DNA of 64,000 nucleotides from Halorubrum salipaludis. Lineage in GTDB: Archaea; Halobacteriota; Halobacteria; Halobacteriales; Haloferacaceae. The DNA lies in contig NZ_NSKC01000001.1 in assembly GCF_002286985.1 (NCBI RefSeq), positions 124,001 through 188,000 on the forward strand. Reading direction: 5' to 3'. Position numbers and translations under genes: made by a program. This document shows positions 1 to 8,586 of the stretch, in pieces; within the stretch, counting starts at the first letter, position 1; the number at the start of each line of letters is the position of its first letter. Under the pieces are notes generated by a model. It saw nothing but the letters and a program-made list of their open reading frames with translations. It had not been told where the DNA came from and searched no databases.

Positions 1-1298
1 TACTCGCCGTCGTCGCTCTCGACCGGGTGCGGCGTCGCGATGGGTTCGAGGTCGTCGACGAACACCGCGCGGGGCTCGTCGACGACGGTGACCCGGTAGG
101 ATTCCGCGGGGGAGAGCGTCCGGACCGTGCCGTCCGCGTCGGTGGTGCCGATCGCTCGGCTGTCGCCGTCGCCGACGCTCTTCGTGACGGTGACGTCGGG
201 GACGGGCTCGCCGGTCTCGTCGTCGCGGACGGTCACCGTCACCAGGCCGCCGGCGTAGCTGCGGTCGACGGTGACGTTAAAGCCGTCGCCGGACTCGGAG
301 ACGGACTCGGTGTCGGGGAACGCGTCGAGCGCGATCCGCTGGTGCTCGACGAACACCCGCTCCGTGCCGCCGCTGACGAAGGTGCGCAGGAGCCCGTACT
401 CGTGGGGGATGGTGATCCGCTGGACCGAGCCGGCGCCGAAGGCGTCGGGCTCGCGGAGCGACGCCGTCTCGGGATAGGCGGCGGACGTGACCTCGATCGC
501 CTCGTCGTTGCCGATCGTGCCGCCGCCGCGGTCCCAGCGGTCGATCCGGAAGACCTCGCGGACGTACTCCCCGTCGACGATCGTCGCTAACACGATCGAC
601 CGGTCGCTCGACTCCACGTACACCTCGCTGGCCGACACCTCGCCGCGCGCCGCCGAGAGCGCGATCTCACGGACGGGCCCCTCGTACACCTGCAGCGCGA
701 CCTGGAGCTCGTCGAGCCGGGTCGGTGAGCTGAACCCGTCCGTCTCCTCGGCGAGCGCGTCGAGCTCGTCGAGCCGCTCGTCGTACTCGCGGGCGGTCGC
801 GGCGATGCGGACGAGCTCGTCGAGGAGCTCCCGGTCTGATAGCTCGCCGGCGGCGTGCGCGCTGAACGCCTCCGCCTGTCGGCTGTTGAGCGTCACCTCG
901 TCGCGTTCGACCTGGTTGATCGCCGCGAGGATGCGGCGCTGCCGTTCCGTGCTCGTCTCGGCGGCCTCGATCCGCTGGACGACCGCCGCGGTCTCCATGG
1001 CGGCGTCGGTCTCGTCGACGGCGAAGCCGACCGACGATCCGAGGTCCGCGCCGCGGGCGGCGGCGCCGACGCGCGTGTCCGCGTCGGTCGGCGCGGACAG
1101 CGTCCGGAACGTGAGGTTCGCCGCGTCGACCTGCGATCGGTCGGGGTCGACGCCGTCGAACGCGCCGACGCGATCGGACGCGACCGGATCGGACGCGACC
1201 GGATCGGCGACCGCCCCCGCAACCGCCGCCGGCGACACCGCGCCGGCGATCGGCGCGAGCAGAAGCAGGACCGCGAGGGAGATCGGGAGGGCTCTCAT
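1..1298 (-). CDS. Exported protein with C-terminal beta-sandwich repeat (partial)
   Basis: The reading frame runs off the left edge, so the C-terminus is missing. It starts at ATG 1298 and opens with a signal peptide (MRALPISLAVLLLLAPIAGA). A helical region of roughly residues 90-200 follows, rich in Glu, Arg and Ala. The last visible part (YAGGLVTVTVRDDETGEP and following) looks like a carboxypeptidase-regulatory or Ig-like beta-sandwich, as found on haloarchaeal surface proteins. A TATA-like run (1319-1329) lies about 25 bases before the ATG, which suggests a leaderless transcript. The gene is divergent from the membrane protein at 1451, and the two may share the 150-base spacer as a promoter region. 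The function is unknown; a cell-surface location is inferred from the signal peptide. Confidence 0.75.
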   Translation of the reverse strand, partial: MRALPISLAVLLLLAPIAGAVSPAAVAGAVADPVASDPVASDRVGAFDGVDPDRSQVDAANLTFRTLSAPTDADTRVGAAARGADLGSSVGFAVDETDAAMETAAVVQRIEAAETSTERQRRILAAINQVERDEVTLNSRQAEAFSAHAAGELSDRELLDELVRIAATAREYDERLDELDALAEETDGFSSPTRLDELQVALQVYEGPVREIALSAARGEVSASEVYVESSDRSIVLATIVDGEYVREVFRIDRWDRGGGTIGNDEAIEVTSAAYPETASLREPDAFGAGSVQRITIPHEYGLLRTFVSGGTERVFVEHQRIALDAFPDTESVSESGDGFNVTVDRSYAGGLVTVTVRDDETGEPVPDVTVTKSVGDGDSRAIGTTDADGTVRTLSPAESYRVTVVDEPRAVFVDDLEPIATPHPVESDDGE

Positions 1299-1318
1299 AC
1301 GTCTCGGTTCGCGCCAGG

Positions 1319-1329
1319 ATATAAAAAAT
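1319..1329 (-). promoter_or_regulatory. TATA box for the leftmost exported protein gene
   Basis: The A/T-only run, read on the minus strand, ends about 21-25 bases before the ATG at 1298. That is the usual spacing for a leaderless haloarchaeal transcript. Confidence 0.5.
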
Positions 1330-1450
1330 CCACCTCAACGAGCCGACGGAACCGATCGGGAGCGCGGCCGATCCGCCCGTCGCGACCTCGTTCGAAGGCA
1401 AAACGAACGATGGAAAGCGTTTTGCCCGGCGCCTGAGTGCCCTGATCTGT

Positions 1451-2782
1451 ATGCGGAACGCCCCGCCTCGCGCTCTCCTCGTCGGGCTGATCGCCGTCGC
1501 GCTCGTCGCGAGCGGCGTCGCCCCCGTCGCGGGAGACGCGCCCTCGCCTTCGCCCTCCATCGACGCCGACGCGGCGGCCGCCGGTTCGTCGACCGCCGGT
1601 CCCCCGGGAATCGGCTCAGCGACCGTCGGTCCGGCAACTGTCGATCCGGCGACGGTCGAACAGATCGACGAACCGTTCGACCCGGATACGGCGACGCAAA
1701 TCCGGATCGAGCCGACGCCCGACAGGGACGCCCGGTGGACCGTGTCGGTGAGGTACGCGCTCGCCGACGAGACCGACCGCGCCGCGTTCGACGCGACCGG
1801 CGACCGGTTCCGCGACGGGGAGATCGGCCCCGACGCCGCCCTGTTCGAGGGATTCGCCCGCGAGGCGAGCCGGAACGTCGACCGGACGATGCGGATCGAA
1901 GACGTCGAGCGCGAGGTCGTCGTCCACGACGACCCCTCGTCGTTCGACGTGGCGGGCGACCAGACGACGGCGGTCGGCGAACTCCGACTGACGTTCGTCT
2001 GGACCGAGTTCCTCGAAGCGGACGGCGAGAACCTGGTGTTGGGCGACGCCCTGACCACGCCGAACGACGGGACGTGGCTGCTCTCGCTGGAGGAGGGGCA
2101 GACGCTCGAGGTGGCGACGCCGGAGGGGTACACCGTCACCGGAACCCCGGGCGCCACGGTCCCGCTGCGGGACAACGCCGTGATCATCGAGGGGCCGCGC
2201 ACCTTCGCCGAGGGAGAGCGGGTCGCGGTCGTGTACGCCCCCGCGGGCACGACCGCGCCCCCGTGGACGATGCTCACCGCCGCGATCGTCGTCGCCGCGG
2301 TGCTCATCGCCGGGAGCATCGTCGGCTACCGGCGCCGGACCGACGGGGAACACGACCCGGTCGCGGGCGCGAGCGCCGACGAGGGAGCGGTCGACAGCGA
2401 CGGCGGAGAGCCGACCGACGGCGGGCCGCGCGGCGGCGCGGACGGGAATGCGGACGGCCCGGATCCGACGGGCGATGACACGGGAGCCGACGACGCGACC
2501 GGCGGAGCGGGCGACGGGGAGGACCTCTCGCTGTTGTCCGACGAGGAGCGCGTCGAGCGGCTTCTCGAGGACAACGGCGGGCGGATGCGACAGGCCGACA
2601 TCGTCGCGGAGACCGGGTGGTCGGACGCGAAGGTGTCGCAGCTGCTCTCCGCGATGGCCGATTCGGGGCGGGTGGAGAAGCTCCGACTGGGCCGCGAGAA
2701 CCTGATCTCGATCCCGGACGACGACGGCGACGGAGACGGCTCCGACGCCGAAGACGGCGGCGACAGGGTATCCGGGGCCTGA
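1451..2782 (+). CDS. Membrane-anchored winged-helix protein with extracellular domain
   Basis: The product is 443 residues. It has an N-terminal signal sequence (residues 1-28), a low-complexity Ala/Ser/Gly/Thr linker, a predicted beta-rich outside domain (about 75-270), one membrane helix near 275-297 followed by a positive stop (YRRR), an acidic low-complexity linker, and a C-terminal winged-helix region (about 360-425, containing RMRQADIVAETGWSDAKVSQ). This order is typical of haloarchaeal membrane-bound HTH proteins, which Pfam describes only as DUFs (I recall DUF7345/DUF7343 but cannot check). The topology places the DNA-binding-like domain inside the cell, so a sensor-regulator role is plausible but inferred. 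It is divergent from the leftmost gene. Confidence 0.8.
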   Translation: MRNAPPRALLVGLIAVALVASGVAPVAGDAPSPSPSIDADAAAAGSSTAGPPGIGSATVGPATVDPATVEQIDEPFDPDTATQIRIEPTPDRDARWTVSVRYALADETDRAAFDATGDRFRDGEIGPDAALFEGFAREASRNVDRTMRIEDVEREVVVHDDPSSFDVAGDQTTAVGELRLTFVWTEFLEADGENLVLGDALTTPNDGTWLLSLEEGQTLEVATPEGYTVTGTPGATVPLRDNAVIIEGPRTFAEGERVAVVYAPAGTTAPPWTMLTAAIVVAAVLIAGSIVGYRRRTDGEHDPVAGASADEGAVDSDGGEPTDGGPRGGADGNADGPDPTGDDTGADDATGGAGDGEDLSLLSDEERVERLLEDNGGRMRQADIVAETGWSDAKVSQLLSAMADSGRVEKLRLGRENLISIPDDDGDGDGSDAEDGGDRVSGA

Positions 2783-2964
2783 GTCGACGGCGGCGACGGG
2801 GGATCCGATATCAGAGTCCGACGGCGACGACAGGAGATCCGAGAGTCGAGGCCGACGACGAGGCGAAAGGGAACGGCCGACTTCGGCGAGGGAGAGGCGG
2901 AAACCGCGAGCCCGCGGTGCGGCGTTCCGAAAGCTCTTACAGGCCGAACGACGGAGTATCGATC

Positions 2965-3753
2965 ATGAAAGTTCTGGTGACAGTCAAGGAGGTTGCGGAG
3001 CCGGACGACGACTTCGCGATCGAAGGCACGGACATCGCCGCGTCCGACCTCGAGTACGACCTCAACGAGTGGGACGACTACGCGGTCGAGGCGGCGGTGC
3101 AGCTGGCCGAGGCGGGGATCGCCGACGAGGTCGTCGCCGTCACCATCGGCCCGGAGCGCGCGGAGGAGACGATCCGGATGGCGCTCGCGAAGGGGGCGGA
3201 CCGCGCCGTGCGGGTGTGGGACGACGCCTTCGAGGCCGGCTTCGCCGACGTCGCCGCGAAGGTGACGACGCTCGAGGCGGTCGTCGAGGCGGAGGAGCCA
3301 GACCTCGTGCTCGGGGGGGTACAGGCAGCCGACACGGGGTTCGGCGCGACGGGCGTCGCGCTCGCCGAGCGGATCGGCTTCGAGCACGCCGCCGTGGTCA
3401 ACGACCTCGAGGTCGACGCCGACGGCGGCGTCGCGCACGTCCATCGGGAGCTGGAGGGCGGCGTCGAGGAGCTGACGGAAGTGGACCTCCCCGCCGTGTT
3501 GACCGTCCAGACCGGGCTCAACGAGCCGCGGTACGCGAGCCTCAGGGGCATCCGACAGGCGCAGCGCAAAGAGATCGACGCGAGGGATCTGGCTGACCTC
3601 GGGCTGTCGGCCGCCGACGTCGAGAGCGCGCTGACGATCGCCTCGATGTACGAGCCGGAGAGCGAGTCGGACGCCGAGATCATCGAGGGCGACGCGGGGG
3701 AGAGCGCGTCGCGCCTCGCCGAGGTCCTCCGCGAAAAGGGGGTGGGCGCGTGA
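2965..3753 (+). CDS. etfB: Electron transfer flavoprotein beta subunit
   Basis: EtfB (FixA family) forms the AMP-binding half of the ETF heterodimer, which carries electrons from acyl-CoA dehydrogenases and related flavoenzymes to the respiratory chain. The 262-residue product starts MKVLVTVKEV and carries the family's conserved nucleotide-binding stretch (LVLGGVQAADTGFGATGVAL) and the C-terminal signature region (LRGIRQAQRKEI), close to the usual length of about 260. ATG 2965 was chosen because the sequence before it, although open, is Arg-rich and lacks family similarity. Its TGA overlaps the etfA ATG by one base, so the two are almost certainly co-translated. Confidence 0.95.
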   Translation: MKVLVTVKEVAEPDDDFAIEGTDIAASDLEYDLNEWDDYAVEAAVQLAEAGIADEVVAVTIGPERAEETIRMALAKGADRAVRVWDDAFEAGFADVAAKVTTLEAVVEAEEPDLVLGGVQAADTGFGATGVALAERIGFEHAAVVNDLEVDADGGVAHVHRELEGGVEELTEVDLPAVLTVQTGLNEPRYASLRGIRQAQRKEIDARDLADLGLSAADVESALTIASMYEPESESDAEIIEGDAGESASRLAEVLREKGVGA

Positions 3754-4697
3754 TGAGCGTGCTCGTCGTCTCGGAACACCGGCGCGGAGAGCTCCGAGAC
3801 GTGTCCCGCGAGGCGATCACGGCCGGCCGGGAGCTCGCCGACGCGCAGGGAGGCGACCTCCACGTTGCGGTGATCGGCGGCGACACCGACCGGTTCGCCG
3901 AGGACCTGAACCGCGAGGGCGTGGACGCGATCCACGCGGTCGCCAACGGCGAGGAGTTCGACCACAACGTCTACCAGTCGGCGGTCGAGGCGCTGCTCGA
4001 GACGGTCGACGCCGAGACCGTCGTGATCCCGAACTCGGTCAACGGACTGGACTACGCGCCCGCCGTCGCCGAGGCGACCGACCGGAGCCTGGTGACCGAC
4101 GCGATCGGCTTCGAGTCCGACGACGGGCTGACCGTCACCCGCGAGATGTACGGCTCGAAGGTGGAGACGACCGTCGACGTGGCCGACGACCGCTTCGTCC
4201 TCACCGTCCGCGGCGGCGAGTGGGCGCCGGCCGAGGGCGTCGGCGACGCGACGGTGGAGTCCGTCGACGTCGATCTCCCGGAGTCGGGCGCGCGCGTCAC
4301 GGGCTTCGAGGAGGTCGGCGGCGGCGACGTCGACATCGCCGACGCCGACGTGCTCGTCTCTGTCGGCCGCGGGATCGAGGAGGAGGAGAACCTGGAGCTG
4401 GTCGAGGGGCTCGCCGACGCGCTCGGCGCGACGCTCTCCGCCTCCCGGCCGATCGTCGACAACGGCTGGCTCCCGAAGAACCGCCAGGTCGGGCAGAGCG
4501 GGAAGGTCGTCACGCCGGACGTGTACATCGCGATCGGCATCTCCGGCGCGGTCCAACACGTCGCCGGCATGAAGGGCTCGGACACGATCGTCGCCATCAA
4601 CACCGACCCGAACGCGCCGATCTTCGACATCGCCGACTACGGGATCGTCGGCGACCTCTTCGACGTGGTGCCCGAGCTCGTCGACGAGTTCGCGTAG
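3753..4697 (+). CDS. etfA: Electron transfer flavoprotein alpha subunit
   Basis: EtfA (FixB family) is the FAD-binding partner of EtfB. The 314-residue product has an N-terminal nucleotide-binding-like domain and a C-terminal FAD domain (about 195-310) with the family signature around SRPIVDNGWLPKNRQVGQSG and IAIGISGAVQHVAGMKGSD. A GTG at 3750 is also in frame, but the ATG at 3753, overlapping the etfB stop (TGATG), is the better start. With EtfB it would make a soluble cytoplasmic electron carrier. No dehydrogenase or ETF:quinone oxidoreductase gene is adjacent, so the electron donor is not evident from this window. Confidence 0.95.
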   Translation: MSVLVVSEHRRGELRDVSREAITAGRELADAQGGDLHVAVIGGDTDRFAEDLNREGVDAIHAVANGEEFDHNVYQSAVEALLETVDAETVVIPNSVNGLDYAPAVAEATDRSLVTDAIGFESDDGLTVTREMYGSKVETTVDVADDRFVLTVRGGEWAPAEGVGDATVESVDVDLPESGARVTGFEEVGGGDVDIADADVLVSVGRGIEEEENLELVEGLADALGATLSASRPIVDNGWLPKNRQVGQSGKVVTPDVYIAIGISGAVQHVAGMKGSDTIVAINTDPNAPIFDIADYGIVGDLFDVVPELVDEFA

Positions 4698-4790
4698 TTA
4701 GCGTCGACCAGGTGCCGGTCCCGCGCCGGCAGCAACCTCTTTGACCCCGGGTGAGTACCGGACGGCCAGACGGGCCCGCCGTCGCTCACG

Positions 4791-5714
4791 ATGACCCCGA
4801 TCCGCGCCACCGTCCCGACCGCCGAGGAAGCGAGAGCGCTGCTCACCGGGATCCGGCGGACCGCCGGTCCGGGGGTCGACGCGGTCGCCGCGGACCTGGC
4901 CGCCGACGAGCCGGACGCGGCGCTGCTCGACCTCGTTACTGCCCCGTTCGCGTCCGTCGACGACGTCGACGAGCGGCTGGCGCGGACCGAGTCGTACCTC
5001 CGCGAGCGCGGCGACCGGCGGGCGGTGTTCCTCACGGTGTACAGCCGGATGACAGCGACCGTCCGGACCGCGATCGACGACGGCGCGTTCCTCGATCCCG
5101 AGTGGGCCGCGTCGTACCTCGTCGCCTTCGCGGAGCGCTACCGTCGGGCGCTGGTGGCATTCGAGCGGCGGGCGTTCGAGGCGCTCCCGCGGCCGTGGCT
5201 GATCGCCTTCGCCGCCGGGGCGCGCGGCGAGACGCTCGTCGCGCAGGACGCCCTGCTCGGCATCAACGCCCACATCGTCTACGACCTCGCGTACACGCTC
5301 GACGACGTGGGTATCGACCCGGATCGCAACGCCAAGCGCGAGGACCATGACCGCATCAACGCGATCCTCGCCCGCCTGGTCCAGACCGTGCAAGACGCGC
5401 TCGTCGAGACGTACGGCGCGGTCGGAATCGACGGGATCGACCGGGTGCTCGATCCCCTCGACGACCGGCTGGCCCTGCTCGGACTGAAAGGCAGTCGGGA
5501 GTTCGCGTGGCGGAACGCCGTGTTGCTGGCGGACCTCCCGGCGTGGCTCGCCGATCGGTACGTCGGCTGGCGCGCCGAGACCGTCTCGACGGGCGCCGCG
5601 GCGGTCGTCCTCGCGCCCGACATCGACGCCGAGGCGAAGGCGCACCTGCGGGAGTCGGAGGCCGAAGCCGACGCGGCGGCGGCCTTCCGCGAGGGGATCC
5701 GACGGCGGATGTGA
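4791..5714 (+). CDS. DUF5995 family protein
   Basis: This 307-residue soluble protein resembles haloarchaeal DUF5995 proteins. The characteristic stretch is the middle, with [14 protein letters not shown]-like sequence (here [19 protein letters not shown] near residues 160-180) followed by a helical region with a conserved Asn and Asp/His. No signal peptide, membrane segment or obvious catalytic motif was seen. It sits alone between etfA (93 bases upstream) and a small membrane protein on the same strand. I know of no function for the family and assign none. Confidence 0.75.
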   Translation: MTPIRATVPTAEEARALLTGIRRTAGPGVDAVAADLAADEPDAALLDLVTAPFASVDDVDERLARTESYLRERGDRRAVFLTVYSRMTATVRTAIDDGAFLDPEWAASYLVAFAERYRRALVAFERRAFEALPRPWLIAFAAGARGETLVAQDALLGINAHIVYDLAYTLDDVGIDPDRNAKREDHDRINAILARLVQTVQDALVETYGAVGIDGIDRVLDPLDDRLALLGLKGSREFAWRNAVLLADLPAWLADRYVGWRAETVSTGAAAVVLAPDIDAEAKAHLRESEAEADAAAAFREGIRRRM

Positions 5715-5764
5715 GCGGTTTCGAGGGAGAAACACCTATCACGGTCGTCGCGGATGTGACGACT

Positions 5765-6019
5765 ATGCCACACATCCGGGGGACGATCCACGGCGTCGCC
5801 GCGATGGTGACGCTCGTCGTCGGATCGATGCTGACGAACACGATCCGCGAGGAGTACGAGCTGTTCGCGCAGGTCGCCGGGGCGACGACCCACCTGCTCG
5901 TCGAGGTCGCGGAACTGCCGGTCTCGCGCGAGATCGCCGAGGTGGTGGTTCCCGTGGGCGTGTTGATGGGGATCTGGGTGTTCGCGTACGAGCTCCAGCG
6001 GCTCTCGCGGGCGGACTGA
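5765..6019 (+). CDS. Small membrane protein (84 aa)
   Basis: The ATG at 5765 gives [21 protein letters not shown] first hydrophobic helix lies near residues 8-22, and a second near 59-76 ([20 protein letters not shown]) follows a polar amphipathic middle. It lies 50 bases downstream of the DUF5995 gene and 92 bases upstream of rfcS. I do not recognise a family. A two-helix membrane protein is as far as the sequence goes. Confidence 0.6.
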   Translation: MPHIRGTIHGVAAMVTLVVGSMLTNTIREEYELFAQVAGATTHLLVEVAELPVSREIAEVVVPVGVLMGIWVFAYELQRLSRAD

Positions 6020-6081
6020 GGTTCGGACCCGCGGCGCGAACCGCCCGCTTCACCTCCCCGACGCGGCCCGGTCTCGGGGCG

Positions 6082-6088
6082 TTTATGA
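6082..6088 (+). promoter_or_regulatory. TATA box deciding the rfcS start
   Basis: TTTATGA lies 24-30 bases before the ATG at 6112. A transcript from this box would begin at or next to 6112, which favours that start over the upstream ATG at 6085 inside the box itself. Confidence 0.5.
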
Positions 6089-6111
6089 CCCCGCCGACCC
6101 TCCGATCCGGC

Positions 6112-7095
6112 ATGAGCGAGGCCGACGAGCAGACGGCTGCGACCGCGACCGGCCGGGAGATCTGGATCGAGAAGTACCGGCCGCAGTCGCTCGACGACAT
6201 CCACGGCCAACAGGAGATCGTCGAGCGGCTCCAGAGTTACATCGAGCAGGACGACATCCCGCACCTCCTCTTCAGCGGCCCTGCCGGCGTCGGAAAAACG
6301 ACCGCCGCCACCGCGATCGCTCGACAGGTGTACGGCGAGGACAACTGGCGCGGCAACTTCCTCGAACTCAACGCCTCCGACCAGCGCGGGATCGACGTGG
6401 TGCGCGACCGGATCAAGGGGTTCGCGCGCTCGTCGTTCGGCGGCGACTTCCGGATCGTGTTCCTCGACGAGGCGGACTCCCTCACCGACGACGCGCAGTC
6501 GGCGCTCCGCCGGACGATGGAGCAGTTCTCCGACAACACCCGATTCATCCTCTCGTGTAACTACTCGTCGAAGATCATCGACCCGATTCAGTCGCGGTGC
6601 GCCGTCTTCCGCTTCTCGCCGCTCTCGGACGAGGCCGTCGCCGCGCAGACCCGCGAGATCGCGGCGGCGGAGGGGATCGAGGTGACCGACGCCGGCGTCG
6701 ACGCCCTCGTGTACGCCGCGGACGGGGACATGCGCCGCGCGATCAACTCCCTGCAGGCGGCGGCGACGACCGGGGACGTGGTCGACGAGGAGGCGGTGTA
6801 CGCGATCACGGCGACCGCGCGCCCGGAGGAGATCGAGTCGATGGTGACGAACGCACTGAAGGGGGACTTCACGCGGGCCCGGGCGACCCTCGACACCCTC
6901 CTCACGGAGACGGGGATGGCCGGCGGCGACGTGATCGACCAGCTCCACCGCTCCGTCTGGGAGTTCGATCTGAGCGAGCGCGAGGCGGTCGCGCTGATGG
7001 AGCGGATCGGCGAGGCGGACTACCGGATCGCCGAGGGCGCGAACGAGCAGGTGCAGCTGGAGTCGCTGCTCGCGTCGCTGTCCCTGGAAGAATAG
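6112..7095 (+). CDS. rfcS: Replication factor C small subunit
   Basis: This AAA+ clamp-loader subunit opens the PCNA ring and loads it at primer-template junctions with the RFC large subunit. The 327-residue product shows the RFC box near the start ([16 protein letters not shown]), Walker A (GPAGVGKTT, about 57-65), Walker B (VFLDEAD, about 116-122), sensor 1 ([11 protein letters not shown]) and the SRC arginine-finger motif (QSRCAVFRF, about 160). It has no intein, unlike some haloarchaeal rfc genes. The C-terminal collar helices are complete. The first structured repeat lies about 100 bases after its stop, in the same orientation. Confidence 0.97.
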   Translation: MSEADEQTAATATGREIWIEKYRPQSLDDIHGQQEIVERLQSYIEQDDIPHLLFSGPAGVGKTTAATAIARQVYGEDNWRGNFLELNASDQRGIDVVRDRIKGFARSSFGGDFRIVFLDEADSLTDDAQSALRRTMEQFSDNTRFILSCNYSSKIIDPIQSRCAVFRFSPLSDEAVAAQTREIAAAEGIEVTDAGVDALVYAADGDMRRAINSLQAAATTGDVVDEEAVYAITATARPEEIESMVTNALKGDFTRARATLDTLLTETGMAGGDVIDQLHRSVWEFDLSEREAVALMERIGEADYRIAEGANEQVQLESLLASLSLEE

Positions 7096-7200
7096 TCGAT
7101 CTCGGACGACGCCGGGATCGGTTGTAGGGGTGCTGGCAGACTGACGGCGAATGCCTTCGAGGCCCCGGTAGCCCGACGATACGTGATCGACGTTGCTGCG

Positions 7201-7437
7201 GTGAACAGCTTCAAACCCCCAGCCGCTCGGCTGTGCGCTGACACTTATAAACAGCCGATCGACACGAACGCCTCCAAAGCCCCAGCCGCGAGGCGGCTGC
7301 CCCTTTGAGTCCCGCCCCGCACAGCACCGCAGCCTCACGCCTCCCCAGCCTCGCCGCGGCCGCCAGTGGCGGCCGCGGGCTCCCTCGCGCGTGACCTCGC
7401 GCCCGTATCAGGGCGCTCGGCGGCACGCGCCACCGCA
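7201..7437 (+). repeat. Structured repeat element, copy 1
   Basis: This is the shortest of the five copies. A short unit comes first (conserved block at 7209, hairpin CAGCCG/CGGCTG), then a TATA-like TTATAAA at 7245-7251. The main element starts with CTCCAAAGCCC at 7272, 27 bases downstream of the box. Hairpin P1 is CAGCCGC (7283-7289) / GCGGCTG (7293-7299) with only a three-base loop; the roughly 58-base loop of copies 3-5 is missing. The conserved linker CTGCCCCTTTGAGTCCCGCC follows. P2 is an 11-bp stem (7354-7364 / 7368-7378). P4 is GCGCGTG (7387-7393) / CACGCGC (7424-7430) enclosing P3, GCGCCC (7399-7404) / GGGCGC (7411-7416). A degenerate extra unit may begin near 7153. It lies just after rfcS on the same strand. 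Confidence 0.85.
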
Positions 7438-7476
7438 ACACGCCCAAGTGTGAATCGGCGTCGACGCCGGGCGCGC

Positions 7477-7484
7477 TTTTTAAG
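7477..7484 (+). promoter_or_regulatory. TATA box of the phosphoesterase gene
   Basis: TTTTTAAG lies 24-31 bases before the ATG at 7508, which fits a leaderless transcript. It lies beyond the end of the copy 1 element, so the phosphoesterase appears to have its own promoter. Confidence 0.55.
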
Positions 7485-7507
7485 CCGGACGCGCACGGAC
7501 GGCGAGT

Positions 7508-8026
7508 ATGCTCGTCGTCGTCTCGGACACCCATTCGCGCGAGGAGACGAAGCTGCAGGGCCGGACCGCGGAGGCGGTCCGGGAGGCCGACCTCGTCGTT
7601 CACGCGGGCGATTTCTACCGCGAGCCGGTGCTCGACGCCTTCGAGTCGGCCGCGCGGAGCCTGCGGGCCGTCTACGGCAACAACGCCGACGCGGCGATCC
7701 GCGACCGGCTGCCCGAAGCCAGGACGGTCGAGTACGAGGGAGTCCGGTTCGCGGTCACGCACCGACACCGCAGCGGCGACACCGGGCTCGTGATGCTCGG
7801 CCGCGAGCGCGACGCCGACGCCGTGATCTGCGGCCACAGCCACCGTCCCCGCTTCGACGACTCGGGGGCGCTCCCGATACTGAACCCCGGAAGCCACGCG
7901 CAGCCCCGCGGGAACCGACCGGCGCACGCGGAGCTCGAACCGGTCTCCGGAGGGGAGCGCGCGCTGAACGGACGGCTCGTCACGCCGGACGGCGACGTCT
8001 TCGAGGAGTTCCGGATCGCGCACTGA
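7508..8026 (+). CDS. Calcineurin-like phosphoesterase, YfcE/MJ0936 type
   Basis: This metal-dependent phosphodiesterase has 172 residues, the usual size for the MJ0936/YfcE family. Visible metal ligands are Asp7 and His9 (SDTH), Asp35 (HAGD), Asn58 (YGNN), a His in the VTHRH segment near 85, and the terminal GHSH at about 112-115. All positions of the two-metal site appear present, so it should be active. The substrate is unknown; relatives hydrolyse model phosphodiesters. It is a single gene between structured repeat copy 1 and a 430-base gap. Confidence 0.9.
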   Translation: MLVVVSDTHSREETKLQGRTAEAVREADLVVHAGDFYREPVLDAFESAARSLRAVYGNNADAAIRDRLPEARTVEYEGVRFAVTHRHRSGDTGLVMLGRERDADAVICGHSHRPRFDDSGALPILNPGSHAQPRGNRPAHAELEPVSGGERALNGRLVTPDGDVFEEFRIAH

Positions 8027-8456
8027 GTCGGAGGAAGGGTGAAACGGTACCGCCCGCCGAACCGGGAAGGGGGGAGGGATCGGCGGGCGAACGCGACGCC
8101 CCGCGTGGATCGGTCGGACCGGGAGGCGGGCGTGGAGGGAGGGTAGGGGGCTGAGCGGGGAGGGTGGTAGAGACCCGAGCGGGTGCGGGTCGTGTGCCGT
8201 CGCAGCTCGCCGGTCGGCGACCGATCGTGGGGAGAGGGCCGAAGCGGGGGTCGCATCGACACCTTGCGCCGGTGATAGCTTATAGGTAGCTTATGGACAA
8301 AGGCGCGTTTTAGTCACCGGGCGACTCCGGTCGGGAGCGACGCCCGAGATCGACGCCCGAAACCGGCGGCCGGGAGCGACGCCCGGAACCGGCGGACTGA
8401 ACCGGCGGTCCATCGCCTGCCGAAACGCATAACACCGTGCCGACGGATTCGAGTGT
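8027..8456 (+). other. 430-base intergenic stretch with no convincing gene
   Basis: The plus strand is unusually purine/G-rich at 8030-8160, with repeated GGGAGG and GGCGGGCG runs. A short direct repeat TAGCTTATAGGTAGCTTAT occurs near 8276-8294. A diverged tandem motif around GGGAGCGACGCCCG and ACCGGCGG recurs three to four times in 8325-8412. Open frames here have the biased composition of GC-rich noise. I compared it by eye with RNase P and SRP RNA signatures and did not find them. Confidence 0.4.
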
Positions 8457-8585
8457 ATGCTCCCGGTCGAACCGTTGTTCGTCGTGATCCTCCTCGTCTT
8501 GCTCGGGTTCTTCTTCTTCGCGTTTCTGCTGGTCCGGCGCACGCTGACGGGGCTCCGCGAAGGGTACGAGGACGGGCAGCGGTAA
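8457..8585 (+). CDS. Small single-helix membrane protein (42 aa)
   Basis: ATG 8457 encodes a 42-residue product, MLPVEPLFVVILLVLLGFFF and on, with one long membrane helix (about residues 7-27) followed by a basic turn (VRRTL) and a polar tail ending EGYEDGQR. The TAA is one base before the phosphate permease ATG at 8587, so the two genes are in one operon and probably translationally coupled. A role as a small companion subunit of the permease is inferred from this spacing only. Confidence 0.65.
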   Translation: MLPVEPLFVVILLVLLGFFFFAFLLVRRTLTGLREGYEDGQR

Positions 8586-8586
8586 G

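Noticed and set aside
8027-8456. RNase P or SRP RNA in the 430-base gap
   Set aside because: I could not find the conserved regions of either RNA by eye, and the G-rich plus strand has no clear pairing scheme.
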